DNA of 64,000 nucleotides from Acinetobacter sp. WCHAc010034 (GCF_001696615.3 NZ_CP032279.1:806001-870000), one strand, 5' to 3'; shown: positions 49,203-59,298, counted from the stretch's first letter. Program-made: numbers and translations. Notes: generated from the letters alone by a model not told the origin.

Positions 49203-50408
49203 ATGTTTCAGCATGTTGACACTTATGCAGGTGATCCGATTCTTTCCTTAATGGAAGAGTTTGGCAAAGATGAACGGACACAGAAAGTCAATTTAAGCAT
49301 TGGGCTTTACTACAATGAAGACAGCATTGTTCCTCAATTAAATGCCGTTAAAGCCGCCTACAAGCAGATTGAGCCGGCCAATGACAAGGTAAAGCTGTAT
49401 CTGCCGATGGACGGCTTAAAGTCTTACAATCAGGCGACGCAGGCTTTGGTTTTAGGGCAAAACAGCGCAGCGCGCCATGCCGGCCGCGCGGTCACCATTC
49501 AGACTTTAGGCGGTTCCGGCGCGCTTAAAGTCGGCGCAGACTTCTTAAAAAAATATTTTCCCGAATCGGATATTTGGGTCAGCCAGCCGACTTGGGAAAA
49601 TCATATTGCCATTTTTAATGGCGCGGGAATCAACTCCCACTTCTACCGCTATTTTGACGCAGCCACCAACGGCGTCGATATTGAAGGCATGCTGCAGGAT
49701 TTAGAACAGCTGCCGGCCAAAGCGGTTGTTCTGCTTCATCCATGCTGCCACAACCCTACAGGCGCAGACTTAACGCCTGATGAATGGGATCAAGTGATTG
49801 CAGTCTTGAAACAGCGCGACCTGATTCCATTCCTGGACATCGCCTATCAAGGCTTTGGCCAAGGCTTGGAGCAAGACGCTTACGCGATTCGCGCTTTAGA
49901 TCAATCAGGCATGAATTTCATTGTCAGCAATTCCTTCTCTAAAATTTTCTCGCTTTACGGCGAGCGGATTGGCGGATTGACCTTTGTCTGTGACGACCAA
50001 GCCACTGCGCAGAAAGTTTTAGGCCAGCTCAAGGCCACGGTACGCCGCATCTATTCCAGCCCGCCGACAACCGGGGCTTTAATTGTAGATCAGGTGTTAA
50101 ATAATGCTGCATTGACTGAAACATGGCAGGCGGAATTGCAGGAAATGCGCGAACGCATTATTCGCATGCGCCAAATTTTAAATGAGAAATTAAGCCATGC
50201 AGTGCCTGAACGCGACTTCAGCTATCTGGTAAAGCAGCAGGGAATGTTCAGCTATACCGGCTTAAGCGCTGAACAGGTTGATATTCTGAAAGATCAGTAT
50301 GCCATTTACCTGCTCCGCAGCGGCCGGATGTGCGCTGCCGGTTTAAATCTGAATAATATTGATTATGTTGCAGATTCAATTGCAGAAGTGATTAAAGCCA
50401 CGGTTTAA
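49203..50408 (+). CDS. tyrB: Aromatic amino-acid aminotransferase
   Basis: It transaminates tyrosine to 4-hydroxyphenylpyruvate. The 401-aa class I PLP enzyme has [36 protein letters not shown] (cofactor Asp/Tyr) and the Schiff-base Lys in [17 protein letters not shown]. The substrate Arg region [11 protein letters not shown] is present. ATG at 49203 follows AAAGGA; TTG 49200 is also in frame. TyrB-type and AspC-type enzymes overlap, and the cluster context sets the aromatic role. A hairpin (50418-50439) follows. Confidence 0.93.
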   Translation: MFQHVDTYAGDPILSLMEEFGKDERTQKVNLSIGLYYNEDSIVPQLNAVKAAYKQIEPANDKVKLYLPMDGLKSYNQATQALVLGQNSAARHAGRAVTIQTLGGSGALKVGADFLKKYFPESDIWVSQPTWENHIAIFNGAGINSHFYRYFDAATNGVDIEGMLQDLEQLPAKAVVLLHPCCHNPTGADLTPDEWDQVIAVLKQRDLIPFLDIAYQGFGQGLEQDAYAIRALDQSGMNFIVSNSFSKIFSLYGERIGGLTFVCDDQATAQKVLGQLKATVRRIYSSPPTTGALIVDQVLNNAALTETWQAELQEMRERIIRMRQILNEKLSHAVPERDFSYLVKQQGMFSYTGLSAEQVDILKDQYAIYLLRSGRMCAAGLNLNNIDYVADSIAEVIKATV

Positions 50409-50558
50409 TCAGCGCCTATTGCCATTTTATGATGGCAATCAAATACAGAGATAAGCTAGGGCAATGGAGCTTTTGCAGTTCCGCTTTAGCTTATCATAAT
50501 GCGCTGCAACTCTTCTAAAATGTGCTCAAGCAGGGCGAATGCACTATCAAATGAGGGA

Positions 50559-50596
50559 CTTTAGCAGCAATACTAAAATCAGCATTGCTGCTAAAG
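50559..50596. terminator. Perfect 13-bp inverted repeat in the tyrB-dddY gap
   Basis: CTTTAGCAGCAAT / ATTGCTGCTAAAG encloses 12 nt. It lies just past the original dddY stop (50642-50644) on the minus strand and between convergent genes, so it probably served both as a transcription stop. Confidence 0.6.
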
Positions 50597-50664
50597 CTCA
50601 TCACGGCACTTGCACAATGAATATTCAAAAGAATATCTATTTTATTTTCGATAGTTCAGATCTT

Positions 50665-51452
50665 GGTGGTGTATCAAAAAGTATGCTAAAAAAAAGCAGG
50701 TTGAATTTTGATAAAATAGAGAAATGCAAATAACTCTAGAAATCAAATGTCCAACCTGCCTCAGTGACAGTATAAAGAAAAATGGCATCAAAGTAGATGG
50801 GAAACAAAACTACCAATGCAAAGACTGCAAACGTCAGTTTATTGGTGACCATGCTCTGAGCTATCTAGGATGTAATTCTGGCATTACTCGTAAAATATTA
50901 CAGTTAATGGTCAGAGGCAGCGGTATACGAGATATCGCTGAAGTTGAGCGCATTAGTATCGGTAAAGTCTTACGGACTTTAACTGAATCGGCCTATCAAA
51001 TTCAGCCTAAACAAAGTCATTATGAATCTCTCGAAGTAGATGAATTCTGGACTTTTGTTGGAAATAAAAATAATAAACAATGGCTTATTTACGCCTACCA
51101 TCGAGAAACAGGTGAGATTGTTGCTTATGTTTGGGGTAAGAGAGATTTAGCTACAGTCCAAAGGTTGAAGACAAAGCTTAAACAATTAGGTATTCACTAC
51201 ACCCGAATTGCAAGTGATCATTGGGACAGTTTCATCACTGCTTTTAAAAACTGCAAGCAAAGTATTGGTAAGTTGTTTACTGTAGGAATTGAAGGTAATA
51301 ATTGCAAAATAAGGCATCGAATAAGGCGTGGTTTTAGAAGAAGTTGCAATTTCTCCAAAAAGCTTGAAAACCATTTTAAAGCCTTCGACTTAACCTTCTT
51401 TTACATCAATAATGGCTTCATTTAATGTCAGCATACTTTTTAAAACACCACC
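50665..51452 (+). mobile_element. IS1-family insertion sequence, intact (788 bp)
   Basis: The ends at 50665-50687 and 51430-51452 are 23-bp inverted repeats (20 identical) starting GGTGGTGT. The element is flanked by a perfect 8-bp duplication CAGATCTT (50657-50664 and 51453-51460). One transposase gene fills the element. Intact repeats and duplication point to a recent single insertion, here into the last codons of the DMSP-lyase-like gene. Confidence 0.95.
50724..51425 (+). CDS. IS1-family transposase, single frame
   Basis: The 233-aa protein combines the InsA-like N-terminal zinc finger (CPTCLSDS and CKDCKRQF) and HTH with the InsB-like catalytic domain. The latter includes LEVDEFWTFVGNK, LIYAYHRETGEIVAYVWGKRDLAT, ASDHWDSF and a C-terminal NFSKKLENH. 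Classical IS1 needs a frameshift to join the two; here they are one continuous frame. All parts look intact, so it should be active. Its end overlaps the IS-extended lyase frame by 36 bp tail to tail. Confidence 0.92.
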   Translation: MQITLEIKCPTCLSDSIKKNGIKVDGKQNYQCKDCKRQFIGDHALSYLGCNSGITRKILQLMVRGSGIRDIAEVERISIGKVLRTLTESAYQIQPKQSHYESLEVDEFWTFVGNKNNKQWLIYAYHRETGEIVAYVWGKRDLATVQRLKTKLKQLGIHYTRIASDHWDSFITAFKNCKQSIGKLFTVGIEGNNCKIRHRIRRGFRRSCNFSKKLENHFKAFDLTFFYINNGFI

Positions 51453-52874
51453 CAGATCTTTTTTCAGCTTAAAGTCATGGAAATTGAACCCGTTTTGAAT
51501 AAAGGATTCTTCTTTCTGAGTCGGCAAAGCCTCGGTAAAAAGGATTTTCTTATCAAAAACAGTACGATCACCGAAAGGTGCCCAGCTTCCAGTTAAAGCA
51601 ACCATCGCAGAGCCCTCTTTTAAGCCCAGCATTTCATGATCATAGTACGGGCTATGAAAATATGTATTTCCTGCCTCTGCAATATATTTCTTTTTATTAA
51701 TCTGCCATTCGGTTTTTCCGCCTAAAATATAATAAAACTCAGGCGTCGCGTGGGAATGGGTTACATATTTACCTCTTGGCCCAATCGATAAATATGACAG
51801 ATTAAAATCATACAGCTTATTCGGGACAATTGCTCTAAACACCCCTTTCATACGGGCAATCTTATTCCATGTATGAAGTAATTCTTTATTTTTTTCTGCG
51901 TCTGCGGCAAAGAAAAAACCGCTGGAGGCTGTTAATTTACTGAAATCAATCCACTGTCTATCTTTTTCAAAAAGAAATGCTGGCGTGCCTGGATACAAAG
52001 GAAGCCCATGATTCGCCTTTTGCTGCAGGCTGTTCACAGCCAATAAATTCTGCTTATACACATTATCGCCAGCCGCAGTTTTTAGCTCTTTAAAAGGCAA
52101 TACCTCATATTTCTTTCGCACAGCGTCATCCCACTGTTCAAAATTGTCCGGCATATTGGCTTGATAAGGCTGAATGTGAAAATTCGTCCCCGTAAGATAA
52201 TAGCCATAATTCAAATATGCTTCCTGGCCATTCGGCGCCCAGCGGAACCAGAGCAGCTTTAAGGGTTCTTTGGACTTAACTTCAATTCTGCGCAGGCTCA
52301 AAGGCTCGAGTTTAATCGATGTTCCTGTATAGGCATGAACCGTGTTTTCACCGACAGTAATCTCTGCATCGCCCCCCAAAATATGAAAGGCGCCAGGCGC
52401 AGGATCAGAAAATTGCGGAAGGATTCCATTGGGGCCAATTGCAACTTCGATAATTCTCAGGTCAGGATGGTTCATAACCGTTTTCACTTTAACCGTTTTG
52501 GCAAGATCTTGAAGCTGCCGTTGAGAGGATTTATTCAAAGCCGGCCAATCGGCTGGAAATACATCTTCAAGCTTATTCCATGGCTTTTGAGAAGATATAA
52601 ATTCTGGACTAATATTATTCAAACCTTCAAACTTTTTAGGAGAGTTCGGATCGCTTAAATCACGTTTCTTCTTGCTTCTCATCACTTCCAAAGCAGAATC
52701 CGCTCTGTCCATTTTTCTATTTTCTGCATTTTCATAATATATTTCTGGAGAAATATCTTTAAATGAAATATGGCTATAATCATGCTTATGTAAATCACTT
52801 GCAGAATATACATTTGCAGTCAAACTCATTAAAATTGAAATCTTCAAAATTTCACTAATATACTTACGTTTCAT
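51390..52874 (-). CDS. dddY: DddY-like periplasmic DMSP lyase (cupin), C-terminus altered by IS1
   Basis: DddY splits dimethylsulfoniopropionate into dimethyl sulfide and acrylate. The 494-aa protein has a signal peptide (KRKYISEILKISILMSLTANVYSA), a long N-terminal domain and a C-terminal cupin. The metal/catalytic set H373-x-H375-x3-E379-x-Y381...H413 (THSHATPEFYYILGG, then SPYYDHEML) has the spacing of cupin DMSP lyases (DddK/Q/Y). ATG 52874 has AGGTG upstream. The true end was four codons after GATCTG (Asn-Tyr-Arg-Lys, stop at 50642-50644). IS1 replaces them with about 20 IS-encoded residues. Other bicupin enzymes are possible. Confidence 0.68.
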   Translation of the reverse strand: MKRKYISEILKISILMSLTANVYSASDLHKHDYSHISFKDISPEIYYENAENRKMDRADSALEVMRSKKKRDLSDPNSPKKFEGLNNISPEFISSQKPWNKLEDVFPADWPALNKSSQRQLQDLAKTVKVKTVMNHPDLRIIEVAIGPNGILPQFSDPAPGAFHILGGDAEITVGENTVHAYTGTSIKLEPLSLRRIEVKSKEPLKLLWFRWAPNGQEAYLNYGYYLTGTNFHIQPYQANMPDNFEQWDDAVRKKYEVLPFKELKTAAGDNVYKQNLLAVNSLQQKANHGLPLYPGTPAFLFEKDRQWIDFSKLTASSGFFFAADAEKNKELLHTWNKIARMKGVFRAIVPNKLYDFNLSYLSIGPRGKYVTHSHATPEFYYILGGKTEWQINKKKYIAEAGNTYFHSPYYDHEMLGLKEGSAMVALTGSWAPFGDRTVFDKKILFTEALPTQKEESFIQNGFNFHDFKLKKDLGGVLKSMLTLNEAIIDVKEG

Positions 52875-52931
52875 CCTAAAACACCTAAATATCCAAAAAA
52901 TTAAAATAAATGCCATGAAATCTAAAACAGA

Positions 52932-53687
52932 TTAGAAGAAGAACCTTCTTATTTTAAAATTCAGAACATTATCATTAGACTTAACTTTAAAGCCATCAAT
53001 GCTTGTTTCATTTTCCTTATGGAAAAGCTCTACGATATACCACCATTTTTTATCCTGAGTTAACGTAGAACCAAATGTGAAGTTAATATTTTTTTGCTCA
53101 TAATCCACACCATCTCCTTTTAATTTATAATATTCAGGATATACCATGACATATGAGCCTTTTTTGCCGATACCTTTCGATAAATATATAATAGACATAA
53201 TGCCGTCAGGGTTGCATTCCCTGCGGCCCTTAAAATCAAAGGTAGACTGCAAATAGGCAATTTGAGGCGACAGCGTCACTTTCGAATTTTTCCCTAAAGG
53301 AATAGTCGATATAGAACCTATAGCGTGCATGTCTACATTCAGGCTATCGTTATCTTCTTCAAGGCGGAAATAATCATAAGAGAGTGCGGTTTTCGGAACA
53401 TACTTAAAGCCGGTATTGGCTAAATTATAATATTGAAATCTGGCGCCCGAATATTTTTGATCCTCATTCCACTCACCTTCAGCCTTCAGCATATAGGAGA
53501 AAGTCGGGGTATAATTTCCCGAAATATCGGCACTTGCCTTTCCGCTGCCATCATCGTTAATTCCGAAGGTTAATGCAGTCCTTACATTTGCTACATTTAC
53601 AGGGTCAGGCACGTTTTTGCTTTCTTCTGCATACAGAGAGCTGCTGATTGCTATCAGGCCCAATGCAGCCATATAACTTTTATTCAT
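52932..53687 (-). CDS. Outer-membrane beta-barrel protein next to dddY
   Basis: The 251-aa product has a signal peptide (NKSYMAALGLIAISSSLYAEE). Its mature chain alternates polar and aromatic residues, with many Tyr, Lys and Asn and no transmembrane helix. It ends in FKIRRFFF, the aromatic C-terminal signal of outer-membrane barrels. It lies 57 bp upstream of dddY on the same strand, so I infer an uptake porin or surface protein for the lyase substrate. Confidence 0.75.
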   Translation of the reverse strand: MNKSYMAALGLIAISSSLYAEESKNVPDPVNVANVRTALTFGINDDGSGKASADISGNYTPTFSYMLKAEGEWNEDQKYSGARFQYYNLANTGFKYVPKTALSYDYFRLEEDNDSLNVDMHAIGSISTIPLGKNSKVTLSPQIAYLQSTFDFKGRRECNPDGIMSIIYLSKGIGKKGSYVMVYPEYYKLKGDGVDYEQKNINFTFGSTLTQDKKWWYIVELFHKENETSIDGFKVKSNDNVLNFKIRRFFF

Positions 53688-53970
53688 AATCTATATCCAT
53701 ATAATTCAGCTTAGGCATCATGCTTAAGCTTTCTTATTATTGGAAAAGATAGGAAATTTTCGCATTGGCAATCTTTTACATAGTCAATAAAATAATTTTA
53801 TTGACAAAGCTCTAGGCGTTTAAAACAATGAGCTATGTTCCAATTTCAGGTTTCAATGATTTTTCTAATTCTTATTCAAAATAGGCCATTAAAAAAATTG
53901 AAATATGAGTAATTTACTTAACATACACGTCGTAATAAAATGATCTAGACCATTAACCAAATTCAATTTT

Positions 53971-54420
53971 ATGAGCATGGAAGCTATTAAAATGATAAAT
54001 GAATGGATTAAAAAAAATCACTTCCGTGAGCTGCACTGCCTAACTGAATACTGTCAAAAGGTAACTGAAGGCTTTCTATATAATTACCGCATTAGCTATA
54101 ATGCATATATTATTCTCAACTTCATTCATGACCTGCCAGAAACAACCCAGCATGAAATCACAAAAAATACCTTATTCTCGGCACAAAGAGTTAACCAGTT
54201 AGTAAATACTCTTTATAAAGAAGGAATGATCAATAAAAGCTCCCGGGATATGAAACTGAAAAAACTTTCAATAACAGACTTAGGCCGATCTACTGTTGCA
54301 GAAATAGAAGCTAAACTCATTAATCACTTTATAAAACTAGGTATTACCGGAAATCAAATGAGCGATCTGGCAAAATCTTTAAAAGTTATAAACTTCCAAA
54401 TTAGGCTAAGTGATCATTGA
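53971..54420 (+). CDS. MarR-like transcriptional regulator
   Basis: The 149-aa protein has a winged HTH in its centre: IILNFIHDLPETTQHEITKNTLFSAQRVNQLVNTLYKEGMINKSS, then KLKKLSITDLGRSTV. Dimerisation helices lie at both ends. It is divergent from the barrel-dddY pair with 280 bp between, and is their probable regulator. The gene is AT-rich compared with the core. Confidence 0.82.
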   Translation: MSMEAIKMINEWIKKNHFRELHCLTEYCQKVTEGFLYNYRISYNAYIILNFIHDLPETTQHEITKNTLFSAQRVNQLVNTLYKEGMINKSSRDMKLKKLSITDLGRSTVAEIEAKLINHFIKLGITGNQMSDLAKSLKVINFQIRLSDH

Positions 54421-54604
54421 AATAACTGACTATTACAAAAATAGCCATATCAGCCTTCTTTTTATAATTTTCAGCAGAGGCTGGATAAGATTGGCTTTGT
54501 GAGAATCTGCTTGGATTTCCGGCAAGCCCACATATATTCGTAATTTATGCAATCCAATCCTAATTTTTATACAGGCGAATGCGCCCAGCAAAACAGCGGC
54601 AATA

Positions 54605-54634
54605 AAAAACCCCGATCAATGATCGGGGTTTTTC
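54605..54634. terminator. Intrinsic terminator next to the island junction
   Basis: CCCCGATC-AAT-GATCGGGG is flanked by A-run and T-run. On the minus strand it directly follows a tRNA-like 3' end, so it probably was the terminator of the host tRNA. Confidence 0.8.
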
Positions 54635-54639
54635 GTATC

Positions 54640-54653
54640 TGGCGGAAGCGGTG
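54640..54653 (-). other. Putative attachment-site remnant (tRNA-Ser-like 3' end)
   Basis: The minus strand reads CACCGCTTCCGCCA, the usual 3' end of a tRNA-Ser acceptor plus CCA. It is followed after 6 nt by the terminator. No T arm or body precedes it. A tRNA-3'-end fragment next to a P4-type integrase is a standard attachment junction. Confidence 0.45.
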
Positions 54654-54802
54654 TCCGTCTAACAGTATTCCTAAGCAATCCTAGACAATATTATAAATAT
54701 ATATTTTTCAAATACTTAATAATTTAACCATCCTAAGCCATCTTGTTTAATCCAACCATTTCCAGTATCTTATGAGGGGTAGGTTGTGGGGTAAATAAAA
54801 GC

Positions 54803-56083
54803 ATGCCGAAAAAATCTAAAGAGCTATCCGCACTCAGTGTAGCAAAAATTAAAGAGACTGGGCGATATTCCGTAGGTGGCGTTGATGGCTTGTGTTTGAA
54901 TATCGAAGGTAATTCCCGTGTCTGGATTTTGCGTGCTGTCGTGGGAAAACGTCTGGGCAAAGATGGGAAATTGAAGCCTCATCGCCGTGATATTGGTCTT
55001 GGCCCCTACCCTGAAGTTTCTTTAGCTGAAGCTCGTGCTAAAGCGACTGAACTAAAATTGCAGATTCGAAATGGCATTGACCCAATTGCACATAAACAAG
55101 CAGAGCTCGAAAAGCTACATATTCAGAAACTTCGGGAAAAGACATTCCGTGAATGTGCAGAAGTCGTTATTGCCAATAAAACCCGTGAACTCAAAAATGA
55201 AAAACATATTGCCCAATGGGCATCAACATTGGAAACCTATATCTACCCGACTTTAGGTGGTCTTAGTATTGGCGGCATTACCAAGGTTGATATTGCCGAA
55301 GTTCTTAAACCTATCTGGATTGAGAAAAATGAAACTGCCAAACGTATTCGTGGCCGCATAGAAACCATTTTTGATTATTCTAAAGCCATGGGATATTTTG
55401 CAGGTGACAATCCTGCTGAATGGAAAGGGAATCTTGAACCTATATTAGGAAACTTAAAGCAGGAATCACGCCCCCATCCATCATTGCCTTATGAACAAGT
55501 TTCTGAATTTATTCAACACCTGAAACAGAAAAAAGGAATTTCCCCTAAGGCTCTGGAATTTGCAATTTTAACTGCGTGTCGATCTGGTGAAATTTTCGGG
55601 GCTAAATGGCAGGAAATTGATTTTAAGAATAAAATATGGATAATTCCTAAAGAACGAATGAAAGCGGATAAAGAACACCGTGTTCCTTTATCCCTGCAAG
55701 CCATTAGTTTGCTTGAATCTATTCAAGATCATACTCAGCTACAAGATTTCATCTTCCCTGCCCCACGCAATGGACAAATGCTTTCTGATATGTCTTTAAC
55801 TACATTGATCAAACGCATGCATGAACAAAAGCTAAAAGAAAATGGCTTAGGCTATATTGATCCCAAACAAAACCGAGTGATTACAACACATGGTTTCCGC
55901 TCTACTTTCCGTGATTGGTCAGCTGATAAAACGGAATACCCTCGTGAGGTCTGTGAGCATGTTCTTGCTCATAAGTTACCAGATGAGGTTGAGGCAGCCT
56001 ATTTACGTGGGGCTTATCTCAAAAAACGTAAAACATTAATGGCTGATTGGGCTAATTTTTGTAACGAGAAATATAATTGTTAA
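54803..56083 (+). CDS. P4-type tyrosine-recombinase integrase (DUF4102)
   Basis: The 426-aa protein has the N-terminal DUF4102 arm-binding domain (GGVDGLCLNIEG and DIGLGPYPEVSLAEARAKA), a core-binding domain, and the catalytic domain. Catalytic residues are Arg260 (TACRSGEI), His363 and Arg366 (THGFRSTFR), His390 (VLAHKL) and Tyr400 (EAAYLRG). It is complete. It lies 150 bp from the tRNA-like remnant and points into the island. Composition is AT-richer than the core. Confidence 0.95.
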   Translation: MPKKSKELSALSVAKIKETGRYSVGGVDGLCLNIEGNSRVWILRAVVGKRLGKDGKLKPHRRDIGLGPYPEVSLAEARAKATELKLQIRNGIDPIAHKQAELEKLHIQKLREKTFRECAEVVIANKTRELKNEKHIAQWASTLETYIYPTLGGLSIGGITKVDIAEVLKPIWIEKNETAKRIRGRIETIFDYSKAMGYFAGDNPAEWKGNLEPILGNLKQESRPHPSLPYEQVSEFIQHLKQKKGISPKALEFAILTACRSGEIFGAKWQEIDFKNKIWIIPKERMKADKEHRVPLSLQAISLLESIQDHTQLQDFIFPAPRNGQMLSDMSLTTLIKRMHEQKLKENGLGYIDPKQNRVITTHGFRSTFRDWSADKTEYPREVCEHVLAHKLPDEVEAAYLRGAYLKKRKTLMADWANFCNEKYNC

Positions 56084-56467
56084 TTTTCTTAAATTATAAA
56101 TTGAAATCACACAAAATAATTTACAGACTCGTATCTGAATAAGTTTGATTGTGGCCTTGTTTGCCTTTAGGTTGTAAATACTATTGAGCAGCAAGATCAA
56201 ACCAAATCGAAATATTTCACCGATTTATTAAGGTCCGATTATAAGAAGATCACTTCGTTGTGCAGTAAATTTTAGGTACAGACTTATTTATGTGAGAATT
56301 ATATTACTGAGTAAGGCTTCTACAATAAGGTTTGCAATAAAGCTAGCTCATGCAAAAAGCTTTTTTTATGCAATACACTTCCTTGTTTCACACAAAATTC
56401 ACTATTAAATGAATATTATCTAACTGAAAGTTTAATTCAGCGTATGTTATCTATTATCAAGATATAG
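56084..56467. other. AT-rich intergenic region ahead of ribA
   Basis: About 385 bp with no gene recognised. It should contain the ribA promoter. No FMN riboswitch-like conserved stems were noticed. Confidence 0.4.
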
Positions 56468-57082
56468 GTGGATAGTCCAGTGGCTATAGAATTTGTTTCC
56501 AAATCAAAGTTACCTACTGCGTTTGGCGATTTTGAAATTATAGCGTTTCAAGACCAAAGTACTGGTGAAGAACATATCGCTCTTGCCAAAGGCATGGATA
56601 CTATTTCTAATCAACCTGTACTCGTCAGAATTCATTCAGAATGCTTAACAGGTGATGCTTTTACTTCACTCAAATGTGACTGTGGTCCACAATTACATTC
56701 AACCATGAAAATGATTCATGATGCAGGTCAAGGTGTGATCTTATACCTGCGCCAAGAAGGCCGTGGCATAGGATTAACCAATAAAATTCGGGCCTATGCA
56801 CTCCAAGACCAAGGACATGATACCCTTGATGCCAATTTATTATTAAATTTACCGGCAGACGCCCGTAAATATGACATGTGTACCATTATGTTAGATTATT
56901 TAAAAATAAAGAATGTAAAACTCATTACAAATAATCCGCTTAAAATTAAATCTTTAACTGATTTAGGAATTAATGTTGTTGAACGTATTCCTTTAAAAGT
57001 TGGCTTAAATATCGTTAACAAAGCTTATCTAGAGACAAAGCAAAAACGTATGTCACATCTGTATGATAATAGTGATTTTTAA
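56468..57082 (+). CDS. ribA: GTP cyclohydrolase II (island-borne copy)
   Basis: It opens GTP to the pyrimidine precursor of riboflavin. The 204-aa stand-alone enzyme is not fused to RibB. Zinc ligands are Cys59, Cys70 and Cys72 ([18 protein letters not shown]). The catalytic [26 protein letters not shown] and [12 protein letters not shown] are also present. Starts are GTG 56468 or GTG 56480; the second fits E. coli RibA better. Gene and neighbours are AT-rich, and it is inside the island. It is probably additional to a chromosomal ribA. Confidence 0.95.
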   Translation: MDSPVAIEFVSKSKLPTAFGDFEIIAFQDQSTGEEHIALAKGMDTISNQPVLVRIHSECLTGDAFTSLKCDCGPQLHSTMKMIHDAGQGVILYLRQEGRGIGLTNKIRAYALQDQGHDTLDANLLLNLPADARKYDMCTIMLDYLKIKNVKLITNNPLKIKSLTDLGINVVERIPLKVGLNIVNKAYLETKQKRMSHLYDNSDF

Positions 57083-57204
57083 AAAGCGATCACTTTCAGT
57101 AAAAAAATCCACATCCAAAGTTCCATCTCCCTTACGGGAGACGGTTTTATCACATATGGCTCTTGTAAAATTAACTTTAAAGGTACTGATTAAAAAACAG
57201 GATA

Positions 57205-57990
57205 TTATTTATTTTCTTTAAGTATTTGCGAAAAAACTGTGACTTTTTCTAAAGTCGCATTCATCCCCTTATTAAAAAAAGTATCGACAAGCGCTGAACC
57301 GATAACAATAAGATCTACTTTATTGGCTAATGCTTTAACATGACTTTCATTTTTGATCCCAAAACCAATTGCAACTGGAATATTAAAAATAGGCTTGATT
57401 TCAGACATCTTTTTCTCAAGATTAGGTAGATTTAAGTCTCCCCCTGTTAAGCCATTTTCTGCAACATGATATAAAAAACCTGTCGCACGCGCTGAAATTT
57501 GTTCTAATCTTTCAACTGGGGTGGTCGGCGCTGTCATTGCAATTAAATGCATATTTTTTTCATTTAATTGCACTTCAAAGTTTTCTTGATACCCATATGG
57601 AGCATCTAAAATCAATATTCCGTCTATAAGATTTTCCGTTTCGGCGACAAGTGTTTCGAAACCATATTGCATAATCGGATTTAAATAAGTCATAAAAATT
57701 ATTGGTGTCTTGTCATCATGCAGCCTGATTGCTTTTACCAACTCAATGGTTTTTTTTACCGTTTGACCTGAACTTAATGCTCTAAGATGTGCTGCCTGAA
57801 TAATCTCTCCATCTGCTACTGGATCTGAAAATGGCATGCCAACTTCAATAATATCAGCCCCAGCTTGACCTAATTGGCTTAACAGATGACAACTTTCTGC
57901 GAAATTAGGATCTCCAGCAGTAAAATAACAGACCAGACCGCTTCGATTTTCCAGTTTTAATTGTTCTAATTTTTGATCTAGACGGTTCAT
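57205..57990 (-). CDS. trpA: Tryptophan synthase alpha subunit (island-borne)
   Basis: It splits indole-3-glycerol phosphate to indole and glyceraldehyde 3-phosphate. The 261-aa TIM barrel has the catalytic Glu49 and Asp60 at the same numbers as the enteric enzyme ([15 protein letters not shown]). The phosphate loops FGIKNESHV and IGSALV follow. ATG overlaps the trpB stop by 4 bp. It is convergent with ribA; a TCTCCC/GGGAGA hairpin sits between at 57126-57141. Confidence 0.96.
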   Translation of the reverse strand: MNRLDQKLEQLKLENRSGLVCYFTAGDPNFAESCHLLSQLGQAGADIIEVGMPFSDPVADGEIIQAAHLRALSSGQTVKKTIELVKAIRLHDDKTPIIFMTYLNPIMQYGFETLVAETENLIDGILILDAPYGYQENFEVQLNEKNMHLIAMTAPTTPVERLEQISARATGFLYHVAENGLTGGDLNLPNLEKKMSEIKPIFNIPVAIGFGIKNESHVKALANKVDLIVIGSALVDTFFNKGMNATLEKVTVFSQILKENK

Positions 57991-59198
57991 GCTGTAGCTC
58001 CTGCAAGATATTTTTTTACCGTGTTTAAGTCTTTGTCACCTCTGCCACTTAAATTAACAATAATGATCTGTTCTGGCTGCATTTCTTGAGCAAGTTGAAT
58101 CGCATATGCAATCGCATGAGAACTCTCAAGAGCAGGAATAATGCCCTCCTGTTGGCTTAAAAGCTGAAATGCATTTACGGCTTCTTGATCGGTTATAGCC
58201 GTATATGTCACACGTCGTGTTGCAAACAGAAGGCCATGTTCAGGGCCGACACCAGGATAATCTAAGCCAGCCGATATAGAGTGCCCCTCTAAAATCTGTC
58301 CATCTAAATCTTGTAATAAATAGGTTAAATTGCCATGCAGCACCCCGACTTGACCTTTGCAAATAGAGGCGGCATGTTCACCGTGATTTGTTCCTTTTCC
58401 CCCTGCCTCAACGCCAAACATTTTGACATTCAGGTCTTCTAGAAAAGGATGCATCAACCCTAATGCATTTGATCCACCACCAACGCAAGCAACCAAAGCA
58501 TCAGGCAGTTTATTTTCTTTGAGGAGTATTTGGTTTCTGGCTTCTAGACCAATAATTTTTTGAAATTCTCTGACCATGATGGGATATGGATGAGGACCTG
58601 CACCAGTACCCAACAGATAATAGGTTGTATCAACATGACTAATCCAGTCACGTAATGCTTCGTTCATCGCATCTTTTAAAGTCCCACGACCTTTTTGAAC
58701 ACTTCTGACTTCAGCACCGAGTAATTTCATGCGTTCAACATTCACTTGTTGGCGCTGAATGTCTGTTTCTCCCATAAAAATGGTACATTTCATCTTAAAC
58801 AGTGCACAAACAGTTGCTGTTGCAACACCATGTTGTCCAGCACCAGTTTCTGCAATGATTCTAGTTTTCCCCATAAATTTGGCTAATAAGATTTGCCCAA
58901 CACAATTATTGATCTTATGCGCACCCGTATGGTTCAAATCTTCTCGCTTGAGATATATTCGAGCACCTCCCGCATAAGCTGTTAGGTTTTTTGCATAAAA
59001 AAGAGGACTAGGACGACCAACAAAGTCCGTTAAAATCTGCTGATATTCAGCCCAAAATTCAGGTTTGTGCCGAACAGTATTAAAGGCTTGCTCTAATTCT
59101 TGAAGTGCTGGCATTAAACTCTCTGGCATGTAACATCCGCCAAATTTACCAAAAAATCCCAAGTCATCAGGACCATTACCTGTATAAGGGGTTGTCAT
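57987..59198 (-). CDS. trpB: Tryptophan synthase beta subunit (island-borne)
   Basis: It condenses indole with serine. The 403-aa PLP enzyme has the Schiff-base Lys95 in [25 protein letters not shown] contains the catalytic Glu and [10 protein letters not shown] binds PLP phosphate. [14 protein letters not shown] is also present. It is first in trpBA and divergent from the trpI-like gene. It is probably an extra copy, since the host trpGDC lies 48 kb away with different composition. Confidence 0.97.
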   Translation of the reverse strand: MTTPYTGNGPDDLGFFGKFGGCYMPESLMPALQELEQAFNTVRHKPEFWAEYQQILTDFVGRPSPLFYAKNLTAYAGGARIYLKREDLNHTGAHKINNCVGQILLAKFMGKTRIIAETGAGQHGVATATVCALFKMKCTIFMGETDIQRQQVNVERMKLLGAEVRSVQKGRGTLKDAMNEALRDWISHVDTTYYLLGTGAGPHPYPIMVREFQKIIGLEARNQILLKENKLPDALVACVGGGSNALGLMHPFLEDLNVKMFGVEAGGKGTNHGEHAASICKGQVGVLHGNLTYLLQDLDGQILEGHSISAGLDYPGVGPEHGLLFATRRVTYTAITDQEAVNAFQLLSQQEGIIPALESSHAIAYAIQLAQEMQPEQIIIVNLSGRGDKDLNTVKKYLAGATA

Positions 59199-59298
59199 CT
59201 CATATCTCTTACTGTATCCATTTTTTTCATCTTAAAATATTTTCATTTTTCTGATAATTGATATATTTTGAGCTTATGGTGTTAGAAAATTTTACAAC

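Noticed and set aside
50539-50733. 64-codon frame spanning the IS1 left end
   Set aside because: It crosses the IS boundary and the antisense of the old dddY end; it is created by the insertion.
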